A DNA stretch of 64,000 nt from positions 584,366 through 648,365 of the forward strand of contig NZ_JACWFH010000008.1 of NCBI RefSeq assembly GCF_019749255.1, written 5' to 3'. The translations under genes were made by a program, and so were the position numbers. Each line of letters begins with the position of its first letter. The stretch's first letter is position 1. This document shows positions 43,559 to 53,012 of this stretch, piece by piece. This DNA comes from Mesobacillus maritimus (GTDB lineage Bacteria > Bacillota > Bacilli > Bacillales > Cytobacillaceae). Below the pieces are notes generated by a model. The model was not told the DNA's origin. It saw only the letters and a program-made list of their open reading frames with translations, and made no database searches.

Positions 43559-45601
43559 TCAGACATATGTTTCACGAAGGTGACATGCGAGCTGAACTTT
43601 TAACATCGCTTCAGAATCATTAAGGGAAACATCTAAAATCTCTTCTATTTTTTTAATTCTTTGATAGAGTGTGTTGATATGGATATGCAGTTCCTCAGCA
43701 GTCTTGGTTGCCGATCGATTGCTTCGAATGTAGGTTATAAGCGTTTTCTCAAGTTCAACGTTTTGTAACTTTGGTGTATTTATCGGGGAGAATATTTCTT
43801 CTACAAACTGACTTAACTCATCTTGTGAATGATTAATAAATAAGCGGTTAATGCCTATTTCAGCATAGTCAATCACTCCAGGTGTTCCACAGGAGAAGAG
43901 ATAGCTCAACGCCTTTGTCGCCTCATTATGTGTTTTGTTAATTGAATCGATACCCTTATAAATTCGGCCAACTCCTGCATATAAATGGATTCTTTCACTC
44001 TCCTGCCAATCATTAATAATGGCTTCTAACTGATCAATTATTAATGGCTTGTTACTAGGTGAATCAATTGCAATTAATAATGTCACCTTATTGTGATTTC
44101 CAAATAGTAATTTCCTTACATCAGATAGCTTTTGTTTAACTGTCCACACAAAGTGATGAACTTTCGTTTCGAGAACTTGTAAATCATGAAATTTCGAAAA
44201 CTCAATGATAACTGTGAAAAGATGTTTATCAAGATCAATTCCAAAGTCGAGTCCTTGCTTATGAAGAACTAAAGGATCGTCATTGTTTAAGAGATCATAA
44301 TAATAATCATGCGTTTTTTTATAGAAAACCTCTGTTACGGAATGCCTCTTGGCTAATTCCAATGCAAGGAAGACACCGCCTCGTTCAATAATCATGTGAT
44401 CAAGTTGTTTTAAGGGGAAAGCGCCTGTTACAACTAAACAAGCTGAACAAGCATTTCCTACAAATATAGGATAAAGATAAAAAGTTTTATCCTCAACGTC
44501 GCTTAGATCAACATAGATGGGCTGGTTTCGTTCATTGAGTAACTTAGACAGTTCATCAAATGTGAAATATCGTTTTTCTCTTTTGGGATAATATTCCTCT
44601 TCAAGAAAATCAACAAACACAACAGAAGGCTTTATCATTCGGTTTAATTCCTTTGTAATAATTCCAACGCCTTTGTTTTGCAGAGAAAGTTTGGTTAGGG
44701 TAGAGTGAACTTCATTCCGAGTAACAAGTACTTGGTTTTTTCTTGTTATTTCGGTAAAGAGCCGTGCATTTTCAATTGCAATTGCAATTTGTGCAGATAA
44801 CCCCTCTAATAATTTCAAATCCCATTCCGTAAGTTTTCGAGCCTGTTCATCTTGGTGAATACTCAATACGCCTCTAATTTCATTATGAAACTTAATTGGC
44901 ACTATAACAGCTGCCTTTACTCGACCATTATGAAAAGCGGCGGTTAATAATTCTAAATTTCTTTTACTTGTTCCTCTCATAGCCTCATTTGCTTTCCGAA
45001 AAGAATGATAAATTCTTGGTTTCCCATCTCGAAAGGTTTTTCCTGTCACGGATTCTCCTATTTTATATTTAACAAGGGTAATTTCCCTTTTCCAACCACG
45101 ATAAGCCTTACATACCAAGCGATCAAGTGCAGGGTCGTATACCCAAAATGCTGTAGTATTCGCACCGGGAATAACAACTGCAACATTATCTAGAATTTTT
45201 GCCAGTAGATCATCTAAATCTAATGAAGAAGTGATATTTTGGGTTCCTTCTATTAATTTTTCTAATTCTAGGTTTTTGCTATTCAAAATCGCCTTTGTAT
45301 AGAGAGGGTACAAAAGGTGATAAAGGATGTCTACTTTATTTTGAGCAAAGCTGGGAATACCTTCAGGATAGATAACTAGTGCTTGATATCCCTGAGGAAA
45401 AGTGAAGGTTAGTACAGATTGATCTTTGTATGTGGTAAGTGGAGTTTCATAATTAGATGGCGAAGTGACATCAATAGTAGACAAACCTTTAGCGTCAATT
45501 AATTCCCAATTTTGATGTAACGGTTGATAAAGCCAAATTTGATATCTTGACAAAGATAACTGTTTGGTAAGAAATGAATGGACAAGGGTCTCGTTAAACA
45601 C
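43559..45601 (-). CDS. GAF-domain PucR/CdaR-type transcriptional regulator
   Basis: This 680-residue regulator has a central GAF domain (about 115-285, from ITSSLDLDDLLAKIL to AIENARLF) and a C-terminal PucR-type helix-turn-helix (RSATKTAEELHIHINTLYQRIKKIE, near 620-645). The N-terminal 110 residues are of no recognised type. GTG 45601 is chosen because GGAGG lies 8 bases upstream; ATG 45616 includes that ribosome site in its own codons. It is divergent from the carboxylase/ligase operon and probably activates it in response to an acid or acyl-CoA ligand. That control is inferred from position. Confidence 0.85.
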   Translation of the reverse strand: MFNETLVHSFLTKQLSLSRYQIWLYQPLHQNWELIDAKGLSTIDVTSPSNYETPLTTYKDQSVLTFTFPQGYQALVIYPEGIPSFAQNKVDILYHLLYPLYTKAILNSKNLELEKLIEGTQNITSSLDLDDLLAKILDNVAVVIPGANTTAFWVYDPALDRLVCKAYRGWKREITLVKYKIGESVTGKTFRDGKPRIYHSFRKANEAMRGTSKRNLELLTAAFHNGRVKAAVIVPIKFHNEIRGVLSIHQDEQARKLTEWDLKLLEGLSAQIAIAIENARLFTEITRKNQVLVTRNEVHSTLTKLSLQNKGVGIITKELNRMIKPSVVFVDFLEEEYYPKREKRYFTFDELSKLLNERNQPIYVDLSDVEDKTFYLYPIFVGNACSACLVVTGAFPLKQLDHMIIERGGVFLALELAKRHSVTEVFYKKTHDYYYDLLNNDDPLVLHKQGLDFGIDLDKHLFTVIIEFSKFHDLQVLETKVHHFVWTVKQKLSDVRKLLFGNHNKVTLLIAIDSPSNKPLIIDQLEAIINDWQESERIHLYAGVGRIYKGIDSINKTHNEATKALSYLFSCGTPGVIDYAEIGINRLFINHSQDELSQFVEEIFSPINTPKLQNVELEKTLITYIRSNRSATKTAEELHIHINTLYQRIKKIEEILDVSLNDSEAMLKVQLACHLRETYV

Positions 45602-45689
45602 ATTAATTACCTCCATGTAAAAAACTACATAAGAACAGTGAGAATAATAGAGGAACCTACATTGTCTTCATTTTACAACTCCACTATAC

Positions 45690-45716
45690 TTTCTGTAAAT
45701 ACTAAATATTCAGAAA
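45690..45716. promoter_or_regulatory. imperfect inverted repeat, candidate regulator site
   Basis: TTTCTG (45690-45695) and CAGAAA (45711-45716) are arms of a longer, imperfect dyad. It overlaps the -35 region of the 45764 operon, the usual place for an activator such as the divergently encoded PucR-type protein. Confidence 0.4.
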
Positions 45717-45717
45717 C

Positions 45718-45737
45718 TATAATTGTAACCGCTTACT
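45718..45737 (+). promoter_or_regulatory. -10 element with overlapping cre-like site
   Basis: TATAAT (45718-45723) is a perfect -10 without a clear -35. TGTAACCGCTTACT (45724-45737) matches cre TGWAANCGNTNWCA except for the last base and would block elongation from this promoter when CcpA binds. Confidence 0.5.
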
Positions 45738-45763
45738 ATTATATTTAAAAAGGGGAGAAGTCT

Positions 45764-45976
45764 ATGAATCAACTAATTGCTTCAATGGCAGGTAATGTTT
45801 ATAAGGTCCTTGTTAAAGAAGGAGACATTGTAAGTGAAGGTGTAGATGTCGTAATTCTTGAGTCAATGAAAATGGAAATTCCAATTAGTGCTGAATCAGA
45901 GATAACAGTAAAAGCAGTAATGGTTGCAGAAGGAGATTTCGTTAATGAAGGGGATGTGATTCTTGAAGTTGAATAA
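45764..45976 (+). CDS. stand-alone biotin/lipoyl carrier protein of an acyl-CoA carboxylase
   Basis: This 70-residue protein is almost entirely one biotinyl domain with the modification motif ESMKMEIP (Lys36). As a BCCP it would carry carboxybiotin from a biotin carboxylase to a carboxyltransferase; the carboxyltransferase gene is at 53013. No biotin carboxylase gene is in the window. It starts behind AAAGGGGAG and overlaps the ligase gene downstream, so the two are co-translated. It is the first gene of the operon. Confidence 0.88.
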   Translation: MNQLIASMAGNVYKVLVKEGDIVSEGVDVVILESMKMEIPISAESEITVKAVMVAEGDFVNEGDVILEVE

Positions 45977-47573
45977 AGACAATCGTCCGCTCCATGAGTA
46001 TTTAAGAGAATATGCAAGAATGAGTCCTAATAAAACTGCCATTGTTTTTTATGGGAAAGAGGTTACTTATCGAGAGTTAGATGAGTTATCTGATCGTTTT
46101 GCCCAATTTCTCTATTCGCAAGGGATTCGTAAAGGTGACAAAGTAGCATTGTTCTTACCTAATTGTCCTCAATATATTATCTGTCATTTTGGTATACAAA
46201 AAATTGGGGCAATTGTTGGACCATGTAATCCAATGTTAAAAGAATGGGAACTACAGTATGAGGTAAATGATTTAGGAGCAAAAGCGATAATCTACTTAGA
46301 TCATTTACATAGCATTGTAGAAACCGTTCTGCCGAGAACCAATCTAGAGTTAGTCATTTCAACTAGCTATGATGATTTTCTTCCGGAAATACCAATCCCC
46401 AGTTTCCCAGAAGAGAGAAACTCAAAAAATGACCTACCTATAGCACAGAATCTTTCCCGCATACTAGAAGTAAGTCCACCTACATGTCCAAACATCGATA
46501 TTGATGCAGCCGAGGATGTTGCCCTGATTGTCTATACATCAGGTTCAACGGGTTTACCGAAAGGTGCGATGTTAACCTACAAAAATGCTTTATATAAAAC
46601 ACGTTGTGTAGCTGAGTTAAGAGGCTATTCCAATACCGATGTTTCGCTTTCAGTTATGCCTATTTGCCATATTGCTGGAATGCTAGGAATGAATGTAAGC
46701 ATTTATTCTGGCGGGACAATCGTCCTGCTTAATCGCTTCTCGCCTGAGGCGACAATGGAGGTAATTGAGCGTCATCGTGTTACCGTTGCTCAAACTGTAG
46801 TCCCGATGAATATAGCAATCATGAATCATCCAACTGCCACAGCGGTCAATTTCAGTTCCCTTAGAATGAATTCTTGTACGAGCTTTGGGGTTCAATTAAC
46901 AGAGGAAATATCCGCAAAGTGGAAGGAACTAACGGGTGTAGGATTGTTTGAATCCGCCTATGGTTTAAGCGAAACACATACTGCAGATACAATGATGAAT
47001 CCTGAAGATGTGAAATTTGGTACTACGGGTAAACCAATGCCTGGTACGGAAATTAGGATTGTTTCATTAGAGGAGCCTCGGCTTGAATGTGCAGTCGGTG
47101 AAGAAGGGGAAATAATTGTTCGTGGACCAGGTGTATTTAAAGGATATTTAAATAAACCAGAAGCAACTGCTCAAACTTTACGTGATGGGTGGGTGTATAC
47201 AGGAGATATTGGCAAGATAGATGATGAAGGATACCTTTATTTTATTGGTCGTGTAAAAGAAATGATTAAGTGTTCAGGGTACAGTGTTTTTCCGGAGGAT
47301 GTTGAAATTATGCTGAATCGACATCCTGCAGTAGTCGAATCCGCGGTGATAGGGGTTTCTGACCCTGTTAGAGGAGAATCAGTTAAAGCATATGTAGTAA
47401 TAAAGCCTGAATTTGTGAACAATTTTAGCCCGGAAGAGTTAATCCGATGGAGTAAGGAAAAGATGGCTGCTTATAAGTATCCAAGATTCGTTGAATTTAG
47501 AGATACACTACCTAAAACGGGTACTGGAAAGCTATTACGCCGCAAATTGAAGGATGGAGAAAAAATTCATTGA
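45963..47573 (+). CDS. acyl-CoA synthetase (AMP-forming), first of two in the cluster
   Basis: This 536-residue ANL enzyme has the P-loop YTSGSTGLPKG (Tyr191 on), the SAYGLSE motif, YTGDIG and the C-terminal TGTGKLLRR catalytic Lys region. It activates a carboxylic acid to its CoA thioester. TTG 45963 is 8 bases after AAGGGGA and overlaps the biotin carrier gene by 14 bases. The partner CoA ligase at 54616 is only distantly similar, so the two probably serve different substrates or steps. Confidence 0.85.
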   Translation: MKLNKDNRPLHEYLREYARMSPNKTAIVFYGKEVTYRELDELSDRFAQFLYSQGIRKGDKVALFLPNCPQYIICHFGIQKIGAIVGPCNPMLKEWELQYEVNDLGAKAIIYLDHLHSIVETVLPRTNLELVISTSYDDFLPEIPIPSFPEERNSKNDLPIAQNLSRILEVSPPTCPNIDIDAAEDVALIVYTSGSTGLPKGAMLTYKNALYKTRCVAELRGYSNTDVSLSVMPICHIAGMLGMNVSIYSGGTIVLLNRFSPEATMEVIERHRVTVAQTVVPMNIAIMNHPTATAVNFSSLRMNSCTSFGVQLTEEISAKWKELTGVGLFESAYGLSETHTADTMMNPEDVKFGTTGKPMPGTEIRIVSLEEPRLECAVGEEGEIIVRGPGVFKGYLNKPEATAQTLRDGWVYTGDIGKIDDEGYLYFIGRVKEMIKCSGYSVFPEDVEIMLNRHPAVVESAVIGVSDPVRGESVKAYVVIKPEFVNNFSPEELIRWSKEKMAAYKYPRFVEFRDTLPKTGTGKLLRRKLKDGEKIH

Positions 47574-47591
47574 AATTAGAGGAGGCAATTT

Positions 47592-49166
47592 ATGAAAAAG
47601 GTTAGGAAGATCGTTAGTCTTGTCCTGTTAGGCACGTTGTTGTTTATTGCTGGTTGTTCAGGAAATAGCTCTACTTCTAGTAATAATCAATCATCCGGGA
47701 CAAAGGATGGTTCAAGTTCTACTGAAACTAGTGAACCAAAAAAAGGTGGAAGTATAGCAGTAGCTTACGACTCCGATGTTAGTAATTATGACCCAATTCT
47801 AGGAAACTCGGGAAATGATCATTCACTACTCTATCCTGTCTATGACACTCTTGTAAATTATAACAATGAATTAGAACCTGAGGCTGGTCTTGCTGAGTCT
47901 TGGGAAACCCCGGACGAAAAGACGATTGTACTTCATTTGCGAGAAGGAGTCACGTTCCATGACGGTACTCCATTTGACGCAGAAGCAGTGAAATTTAACC
48001 TAGATCGTGTCAGGTCAGAGGAATCAAATATATCGGATTTATCAAGTGTTGACTCAGTTGAGGTTGTCGATCCCCATACTGTAAAATTACATCTTAAACA
48101 GCCAGATTCTTCTATTATATTAGCTTTATCTGATCGTTCGGGGATGATGGTTTCTCCTAGCGCTGTAGAAAAATTTGGAGCCGATTATGGCCAAAATCCT
48201 GTAGGAGCTGGTCCATTCAAAATGGTTAATTGGGTCCGTAATGGTGAAATACAATTAGAAGCTTACGAGAATTATTGGCAAGAAGGTCTTCCATACCTCG
48301 ATTCCATTAATGTAAAAATTATGCCGGATGAAAATACCCGTTTAAACGCTCTAAAATCAGGTCAGGTGCAATTCTATTGGAATGTTTCTCCGGACAATTC
48401 TCAAGTATTAAAGAATGACCAATCCATCGCTCTGGACACCAAAATGAAAGTTGCATTCTATAACATTTACTTGAATACAACGATGGCACCATTCGATAAA
48501 AAAGAAGTCCGCCAGGCGTTTCAGCATGCTATTAATCGAGAAAGTATTGTGGAAGCGTTAACATTTAGGGAGGGTGAAGCAGCGTATCAGGCGTTTCCAA
48601 AGGATTATTGGGCTTCAAACCCAGAACTAACGATTCCGTATGACCCAGAAAAGTCTAAGGAACTATTAAAAGCGGCAGGAGTAGAAAATGTGAGTTTTGA
48701 TATGTTTGTACCTTCAGCTCCATTTTATATGCGTATAGGTGAGGCTATTAAAGGCCAAGTAAAAGAAGCAGGTTTTGATATTAACATTGAACCGATGGAG
48801 TTAACGAAAGGGGTTGCCCTTTACTTCAATGAAAAGCAAATCCCAGCCAATTTAACAGCATGGACAGGGCGACCTGATCCACAGCAAACAGTTAATTTAC
48901 TACTGAGCGGGGATGGTTTCTATAATGCAGGCGGGCAAACAACAGATGAAATTGAAGATCTAATCACTAAGGCAGCATCTTCTTATGATCAACAAGAACG
49001 TGCTGAGCTTTACGGTAAGATCAATGAGTTAACCATCATCGATGAGGCCATTACGGTTCCAATTATGTTTACCCCTTCAACAGCTGCGATGACACCTAAT
49101 GTAAAAGGGTTCAGTGGGACTTTGTTAGGGAAACCAAAGTTTTCATTCTTATGGTTAGAAGAATAA
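47592..49166 (+). CDS. Opp/Dpp-family ABC transporter substrate-binding lipoprotein
   Basis: This 524-residue family 5 binding protein has a lipoprotein signal ending FIAGC (Cys22), a Ser/Thr/Asn-rich linker and the family segments LAESWETPDEKTIVLHLREGV and VRQAFQHAINRESIVEAL. Members bind peptides, nickel, opines, glutathione or sugar acids outside the membrane. Here acyl-CoA carboxylase and ligase genes enclose the importer, so a carboxylate or conjugate is more likely than a simple peptide. It follows AGAGGAGG. Confidence 0.9.
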   Translation: MKKVRKIVSLVLLGTLLFIAGCSGNSSTSSNNQSSGTKDGSSSTETSEPKKGGSIAVAYDSDVSNYDPILGNSGNDHSLLYPVYDTLVNYNNELEPEAGLAESWETPDEKTIVLHLREGVTFHDGTPFDAEAVKFNLDRVRSEESNISDLSSVDSVEVVDPHTVKLHLKQPDSSIILALSDRSGMMVSPSAVEKFGADYGQNPVGAGPFKMVNWVRNGEIQLEAYENYWQEGLPYLDSINVKIMPDENTRLNALKSGQVQFYWNVSPDNSQVLKNDQSIALDTKMKVAFYNIYLNTTMAPFDKKEVRQAFQHAINRESIVEALTFREGEAAYQAFPKDYWASNPELTIPYDPEKSKELLKAAGVENVSFDMFVPSAPFYMRIGEAIKGQVKEAGFDINIEPMELTKGVALYFNEKQIPANLTAWTGRPDPQQTVNLLLSGDGFYNAGGQTTDEIEDLITKAASSYDQQERAELYGKINELTIIDEAITVPIMFTPSTAAMTPNVKGFSGTLLGKPKFSFLWLEE

Positions 49167-49190
49167 AGACGAAGGAAAGGGAGGACACCG

Positions 49191-50138
49191 ATGTTTATTA
49201 AATTTTTATTTAGGCGTTTATTGTATGTGATTCCAATGTTAATCGTGACAACTCTGGTAGTCTTTTCCCTTATTTTACTCATTCCAGGTGATCCTGCTCT
49301 GGCACTTCTAGGGGATAACGCAACAGATGAAAAACTGGCTCAGTTGAGAACTCAACTGGGCTTGGATCAACCTGTGCTTGTTCAATATTGGAACTGGCTA
49401 ATGAGTGCCGTGCAGGGGGATTTAGGAAGATCGCTTTTTACCGGTGAATATGTTAGTGAAGCAGTGATATCAAGACTTGGTGTAACTTTTCAAGTAGTTA
49501 TTACAGCAATGATTTTCTCGTTTATCTTAGGGATGTTTTTTGCGATTACCTCAATTCTAAAACCAAATAGCTGGATGGATTATGTGGCCAGATTTTTTGG
49601 GACGTTAGGAACGGCAATCCCTAACTTTTGGTTAGCAATGTTATTAGTAGTTTTATTCAGTGTAAACCTAGGTTGGTTACCAGCTACAGGGTTTACGAGT
49701 GTAATGGAACATCCGATTGGGTTCTTAAAGAGTGTGCTTTTACCAGCATTCTGTCTAGGTGCTTTTGGAGCCGCGCAAATTACTCGCCAGTTACGTTCGT
49801 CGTTAATCGAGGTTCTAGATTCTGATTATATCCGAACGGCCTATTCAAAAGGACTCTTATTATGGCCGGTTATTTGGAAACATGGAATGAGGAATGCACT
49901 TCTTCCAGTCGTGACGACTGTCGGTTTAATGTTTGGCAATATGTTAGGGGCGACTGTAGTGATAGAGAGTGTGTTCGCGATTCCTGGAATGGGTCAACTT
50001 GCTGTTAATTCTATTCTTCAGCGTGACTTTCCCATGCTACAAGGTGTTGTGTTAGTGATGGTGGTCTTGGTTTTGATTATCAATTTTATTACTGATGTTC
50101 TATATGGGGTTTTAGACCCTAGAATCGAGCTTGACTAA
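49191..50138 (+). CDS. Opp/Dpp-type ABC transporter permease (DppB-like)
   Basis: This 315-residue permease has six predicted membrane segments, the N-terminal FLFRRLLYVIPMLIVTTLVV and the EAA loop (residues near 220, YIRTAYSKGLLLWPVIWKH). It forms the translocation path with the next gene. The start follows GGGAGG. Gene order binding protein, DppB, DppC, DppD, DppF is standard. Confidence 0.92.
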   Translation: MFIKFLFRRLLYVIPMLIVTTLVVFSLILLIPGDPALALLGDNATDEKLAQLRTQLGLDQPVLVQYWNWLMSAVQGDLGRSLFTGEYVSEAVISRLGVTFQVVITAMIFSFILGMFFAITSILKPNSWMDYVARFFGTLGTAIPNFWLAMLLVVLFSVNLGWLPATGFTSVMEHPIGFLKSVLLPAFCLGAFGAAQITRQLRSSLIEVLDSDYIRTAYSKGLLLWPVIWKHGMRNALLPVVTTVGLMFGNMLGATVVIESVFAIPGMGQLAVNSILQRDFPMLQGVVLVMVVLVLIINFITDVLYGVLDPRIELD

Positions 50139-50156
50139 CAAACAGGAGGGGAATCG

Positions 50157-50996
50157 ATGCAAATACGAATCATCGGTCAACGTTTATTACAAGAACGGTT
50201 GGCATTTATCAGTTTGGTTTATCTTGTATTCTTAGTGATTTTATCGATTGTGGCTCCTTTTATTGTTCCTTATGACCCTGAAGCGCAAGATTTAACAAAA
50301 ATAATGATGGCGCCAAATGGTGCACACTGGTTTGGAACGGATGAACTAGGACGTGACATTTTTACTCGTTTGCTGCTTGGCGCACAGGCTGCCATTCAGG
50401 CGGGGGCAATTGCTATTATGATTCCCTTGGCGGTTGGAGTACCATTAGGAATTATCTCAGGGTATTTAGGTGGAGTCGTCGATGATATTTTTATGAGAAT
50501 TGTGGACGCAATTTTATCGTTCCCAGCAATACTTTTGGCTTTGGGGATTACTGGAGCATTGGGAGTGAGTTTGTGGAATGCCATGATTGCGATTGGTATT
50601 ATCTTTACTCCTCAATTTGCTCGTTTAGCAAGAGGGCAAGCACTTCAGGTTAGAAGAGAACCATATGTGGAGGCAGCAAAAATTTCCGGTGCAGGTCCCA
50701 TGTGGATCATGTTCCGTCATATTTTACCGAATATTTTGTCGCCAATAATTGTTCAGGCTTCATTTAGTTTCAGCTTAGCCATTTTAGTAGAAGCCTCCTT
50801 AAGTTTTCTAGGCATGGGTGCGCAATCTCCACAAATTAGTTGGGGTGGGATGCTTCATCAGGCATATAGCATGATTTTCGTGAACCCAATGATGATGGTC
50901 TTTCCTGGATTTGCAATATTAATTTCTGTTTTAGCGGGGAACTTTCTGGGGGATGGACTGCGAGTAGCTGTTGATCCAAAGATAAAACGTACGTAA
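50157..50996 (+). CDS. Opp/Dpp-type ABC transporter permease (DppC-like)
   Basis: This 279-residue permease has the DppC hallmark HWFGTDELGRDIFTRLLLGA near residue 57 and the EAA loop YVEAAKISGAGPMWIMFRHI near 175, with six membrane segments. It starts behind CAGGAGGGG, 19 bases after the preceding stop. Confidence 0.92.
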   Translation: MQIRIIGQRLLQERLAFISLVYLVFLVILSIVAPFIVPYDPEAQDLTKIMMAPNGAHWFGTDELGRDIFTRLLLGAQAAIQAGAIAIMIPLAVGVPLGIISGYLGGVVDDIFMRIVDAILSFPAILLALGITGALGVSLWNAMIAIGIIFTPQFARLARGQALQVRREPYVEAAKISGAGPMWIMFRHILPNILSPIIVQASFSFSLAILVEASLSFLGMGAQSPQISWGGMLHQAYSMIFVNPMMMVFPGFAILISVLAGNFLGDGLRVAVDPKIKRT

Positions 50997-51008
50997 GGGG
51001 GGAATTTA

Positions 51009-52019
51009 ATGAGTGCAGCAGATAAGCTGTTAGAGGTTCGGAATCTTAAAGCTCATTTTCCAACATCCAGGGGGAAAGTGAATGCAATCAACCATGTTTC
51101 ATTTTCCATAAATAAAGGGGAAATCGTGGCTTTAGTCGGTGAGTCTGGGAGTGGGAAAAGTGTGACGGCTCTTTCCATTATGGGATTAAATGCACCCACC
51201 ATTAAATATGAGAAAGAAAGTGTGATTTCTTTTAAGGGAAGCAACTTATTAGAAATGAAAAAAAAGCAAATGAAGAAGATACGAGGAAATGAGATATCGA
51301 TGATTTTTCAAGATCCTTTGTCTTCTCTAAATCCTCTTCACCCTATTGGGAGGCAGATTGCTGAACCCATCCAACTTCATCAAGGAATTAGCTATAAAGA
51401 AGCTCAGCACACAGTCATTCAATTGTTAAATAAGGTGGGGATTCCTGATCCAGAAAGCAGGCTTCACGATTACCCCCATCAGCTATCAGGAGGGATGCGG
51501 CAGAGAATCATGATTGCGATGGCTCTTGCTTGTAACCCATCCTTGCTGATTGCCGATGAACCGACAACTGCACTTGATGTAACAATCCAAGCTCAAATTT
51601 TAAATGTTATGAGGGGGCTGCAGAAGGAAACTGGAGTTTCTATTCTACTTATCACACATGATTTAGGAGTTGTCGCGGAAACGGCTGATCGCGTGCTTGT
51701 CATGTATTGTGGTGAGATTGTGGAAGAAGGGGACGTTTACTCTATTTTCCAAAACCCTCAACACCCTTATACGAAAGGACTGTTGGCAAGTGTTCCAAAG
51801 CTAAGAGGAGATTCTGAGAAACGGTTAAACGCAATCCCAGGTGCTGTGCCCAATCCACTGGAGCTTCCAAAAGGATGTAATTTTTACGAACGCTGTAGCT
51901 TTGCGACAGCTGAATGCCGAGTCCACTCTCCTAGCTTAACTGAGGGGATTGATAACCATAAAGTGGCATGCTTTAATCCATTAAAAGAACAATCTGAAGA
52001 GGTGAGCCATTATGCCTGA
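51009..52019 (+). CDS. Opp/Dpp-type ABC transporter ATP-binding protein (DppD-like)
   Basis: This 336-residue ATPase has Walker A GESGSGKS, signature LSGGMRQR, Walker [15 protein letters not shown] and the Opp-type C-terminal Cys cluster [15 protein letters not shown] that may hold an iron-sulfur cluster. It pairs with the next gene, which it overlaps by 8 bases. The start follows AAGGGGGG. Confidence 0.92.
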   Translation: MSAADKLLEVRNLKAHFPTSRGKVNAINHVSFSINKGEIVALVGESGSGKSVTALSIMGLNAPTIKYEKESVISFKGSNLLEMKKKQMKKIRGNEISMIFQDPLSSLNPLHPIGRQIAEPIQLHQGISYKEAQHTVIQLLNKVGIPDPESRLHDYPHQLSGGMRQRIMIAMALACNPSLLIADEPTTALDVTIQAQILNVMRGLQKETGVSILLITHDLGVVAETADRVLVMYCGEIVEEGDVYSIFQNPQHPYTKGLLASVPKLRGDSEKRLNAIPGAVPNPLELPKGCNFYERCSFATAECRVHSPSLTEGIDNHKVACFNPLKEQSEEVSHYA

Positions 52020-52980
52020 GCCATTGGTGTCGATACAAAATTTAAAAAAACACTATCCTATAGGGAAAAGTTTATTTGGCAGCACAACTAAATGGCTGAA
52101 AGCTGTAGATGGTATTAGCCTAGAAGTAGGAAAAGGAGAAACCCTGGGCTTGGTAGGTGAATCAGGCTGTGGAAAATCAACCTTAGGGCGAATGGTTGTA
52201 GGGTTGCTTGAACCTACCGAAGGGGAAGTGTACTTCGAGGGGAGACCTTTATTAGAAAAGGGACGTAATAAACGTGATCTTGGCCAAAAAATCCAAATGG
52301 TCTTTCAAGATCCTTATGCATCGCTCAATCCACGCATGAGTGTTGCAAATATTATTGGGGAACCACTCCAGCTCCACCGCGTGGGGACACAAAGTGAAAG
52401 ACGAAAAAGAGTAGATGAATTGTTAGAAAGAGTGGGGCTAACCTCTGCGCACGGCACCCGTTATCCAGAAGAGTTTTCTGGGGGACAACGGCAAAGAATT
52501 GGCATTGCTAGGGCATTAGCGTTAAATCCTAAGTTAATTGTTTGTGATGAACCTGTTTCTGCACTAGATGTTTCCATTCAAGCACAAATTCTTAATCTAT
52601 TAAAAGATATCCAAGAAGAAAGTGGTCTCTCTTATATCTTTATTGCACATGGACTTCAGGCAGTAAAGCATATCAGTGATCGGATTGTGGTTATGTACTT
52701 AGGAAAGGTCATGGAAATCTCTGGAACGGATCAGCTTTTTGAACGTCCGCTCCACCCTTATACAAAGGCATTGATTTCAGCCGTTCCAGAGCCTGATCCA
52801 ACGATACGAGACAGGGAGAGAATTATTCTGGAGGGTGACTTGCCTAGTCCGGCAAATCCACCAGTCGGGTGTCGCTTTCATACTCGTTGTCCGATAGCTA
52901 CAGAACGATGTAAACAGGAAGATCCTCCGTTGGAAGAGGTCTCTAAAGGAAGATGGGCTGCTTGTTTCTACCATAGTTAG
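52012..52980 (+). CDS. Opp/Dpp-type ABC transporter ATP-binding protein (DppF-like)
   Basis: This 322-residue ATPase has Walker A GESGCGKS, signature FSGGQRQR, Walker [14 protein letters not shown] and the C-terminal Cys motif [15 protein letters not shown]. The switch region reads FIAHGLQAV, where most relatives have FIAHDLSVV; the switch His is kept and the following Asp is replaced by Gly. ATP hydrolysis may still occur. The start overlaps the DppD-like gene. Confidence 0.92.
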   Translation: MPEPLVSIQNLKKHYPIGKSLFGSTTKWLKAVDGISLEVGKGETLGLVGESGCGKSTLGRMVVGLLEPTEGEVYFEGRPLLEKGRNKRDLGQKIQMVFQDPYASLNPRMSVANIIGEPLQLHRVGTQSERRKRVDELLERVGLTSAHGTRYPEEFSGGQRQRIGIARALALNPKLIVCDEPVSALDVSIQAQILNLLKDIQEESGLSYIFIAHGLQAVKHISDRIVVMYLGKVMEISGTDQLFERPLHPYTKALISAVPEPDPTIRDRERIILEGDLPSPANPPVGCRFHTRCPIATERCKQEDPPLEEVSKGRWAACFYHS

Positions 52981-53012
52981 ATAGAAATTGATTTCTAGAG
53001 GAGGAAATGTTA

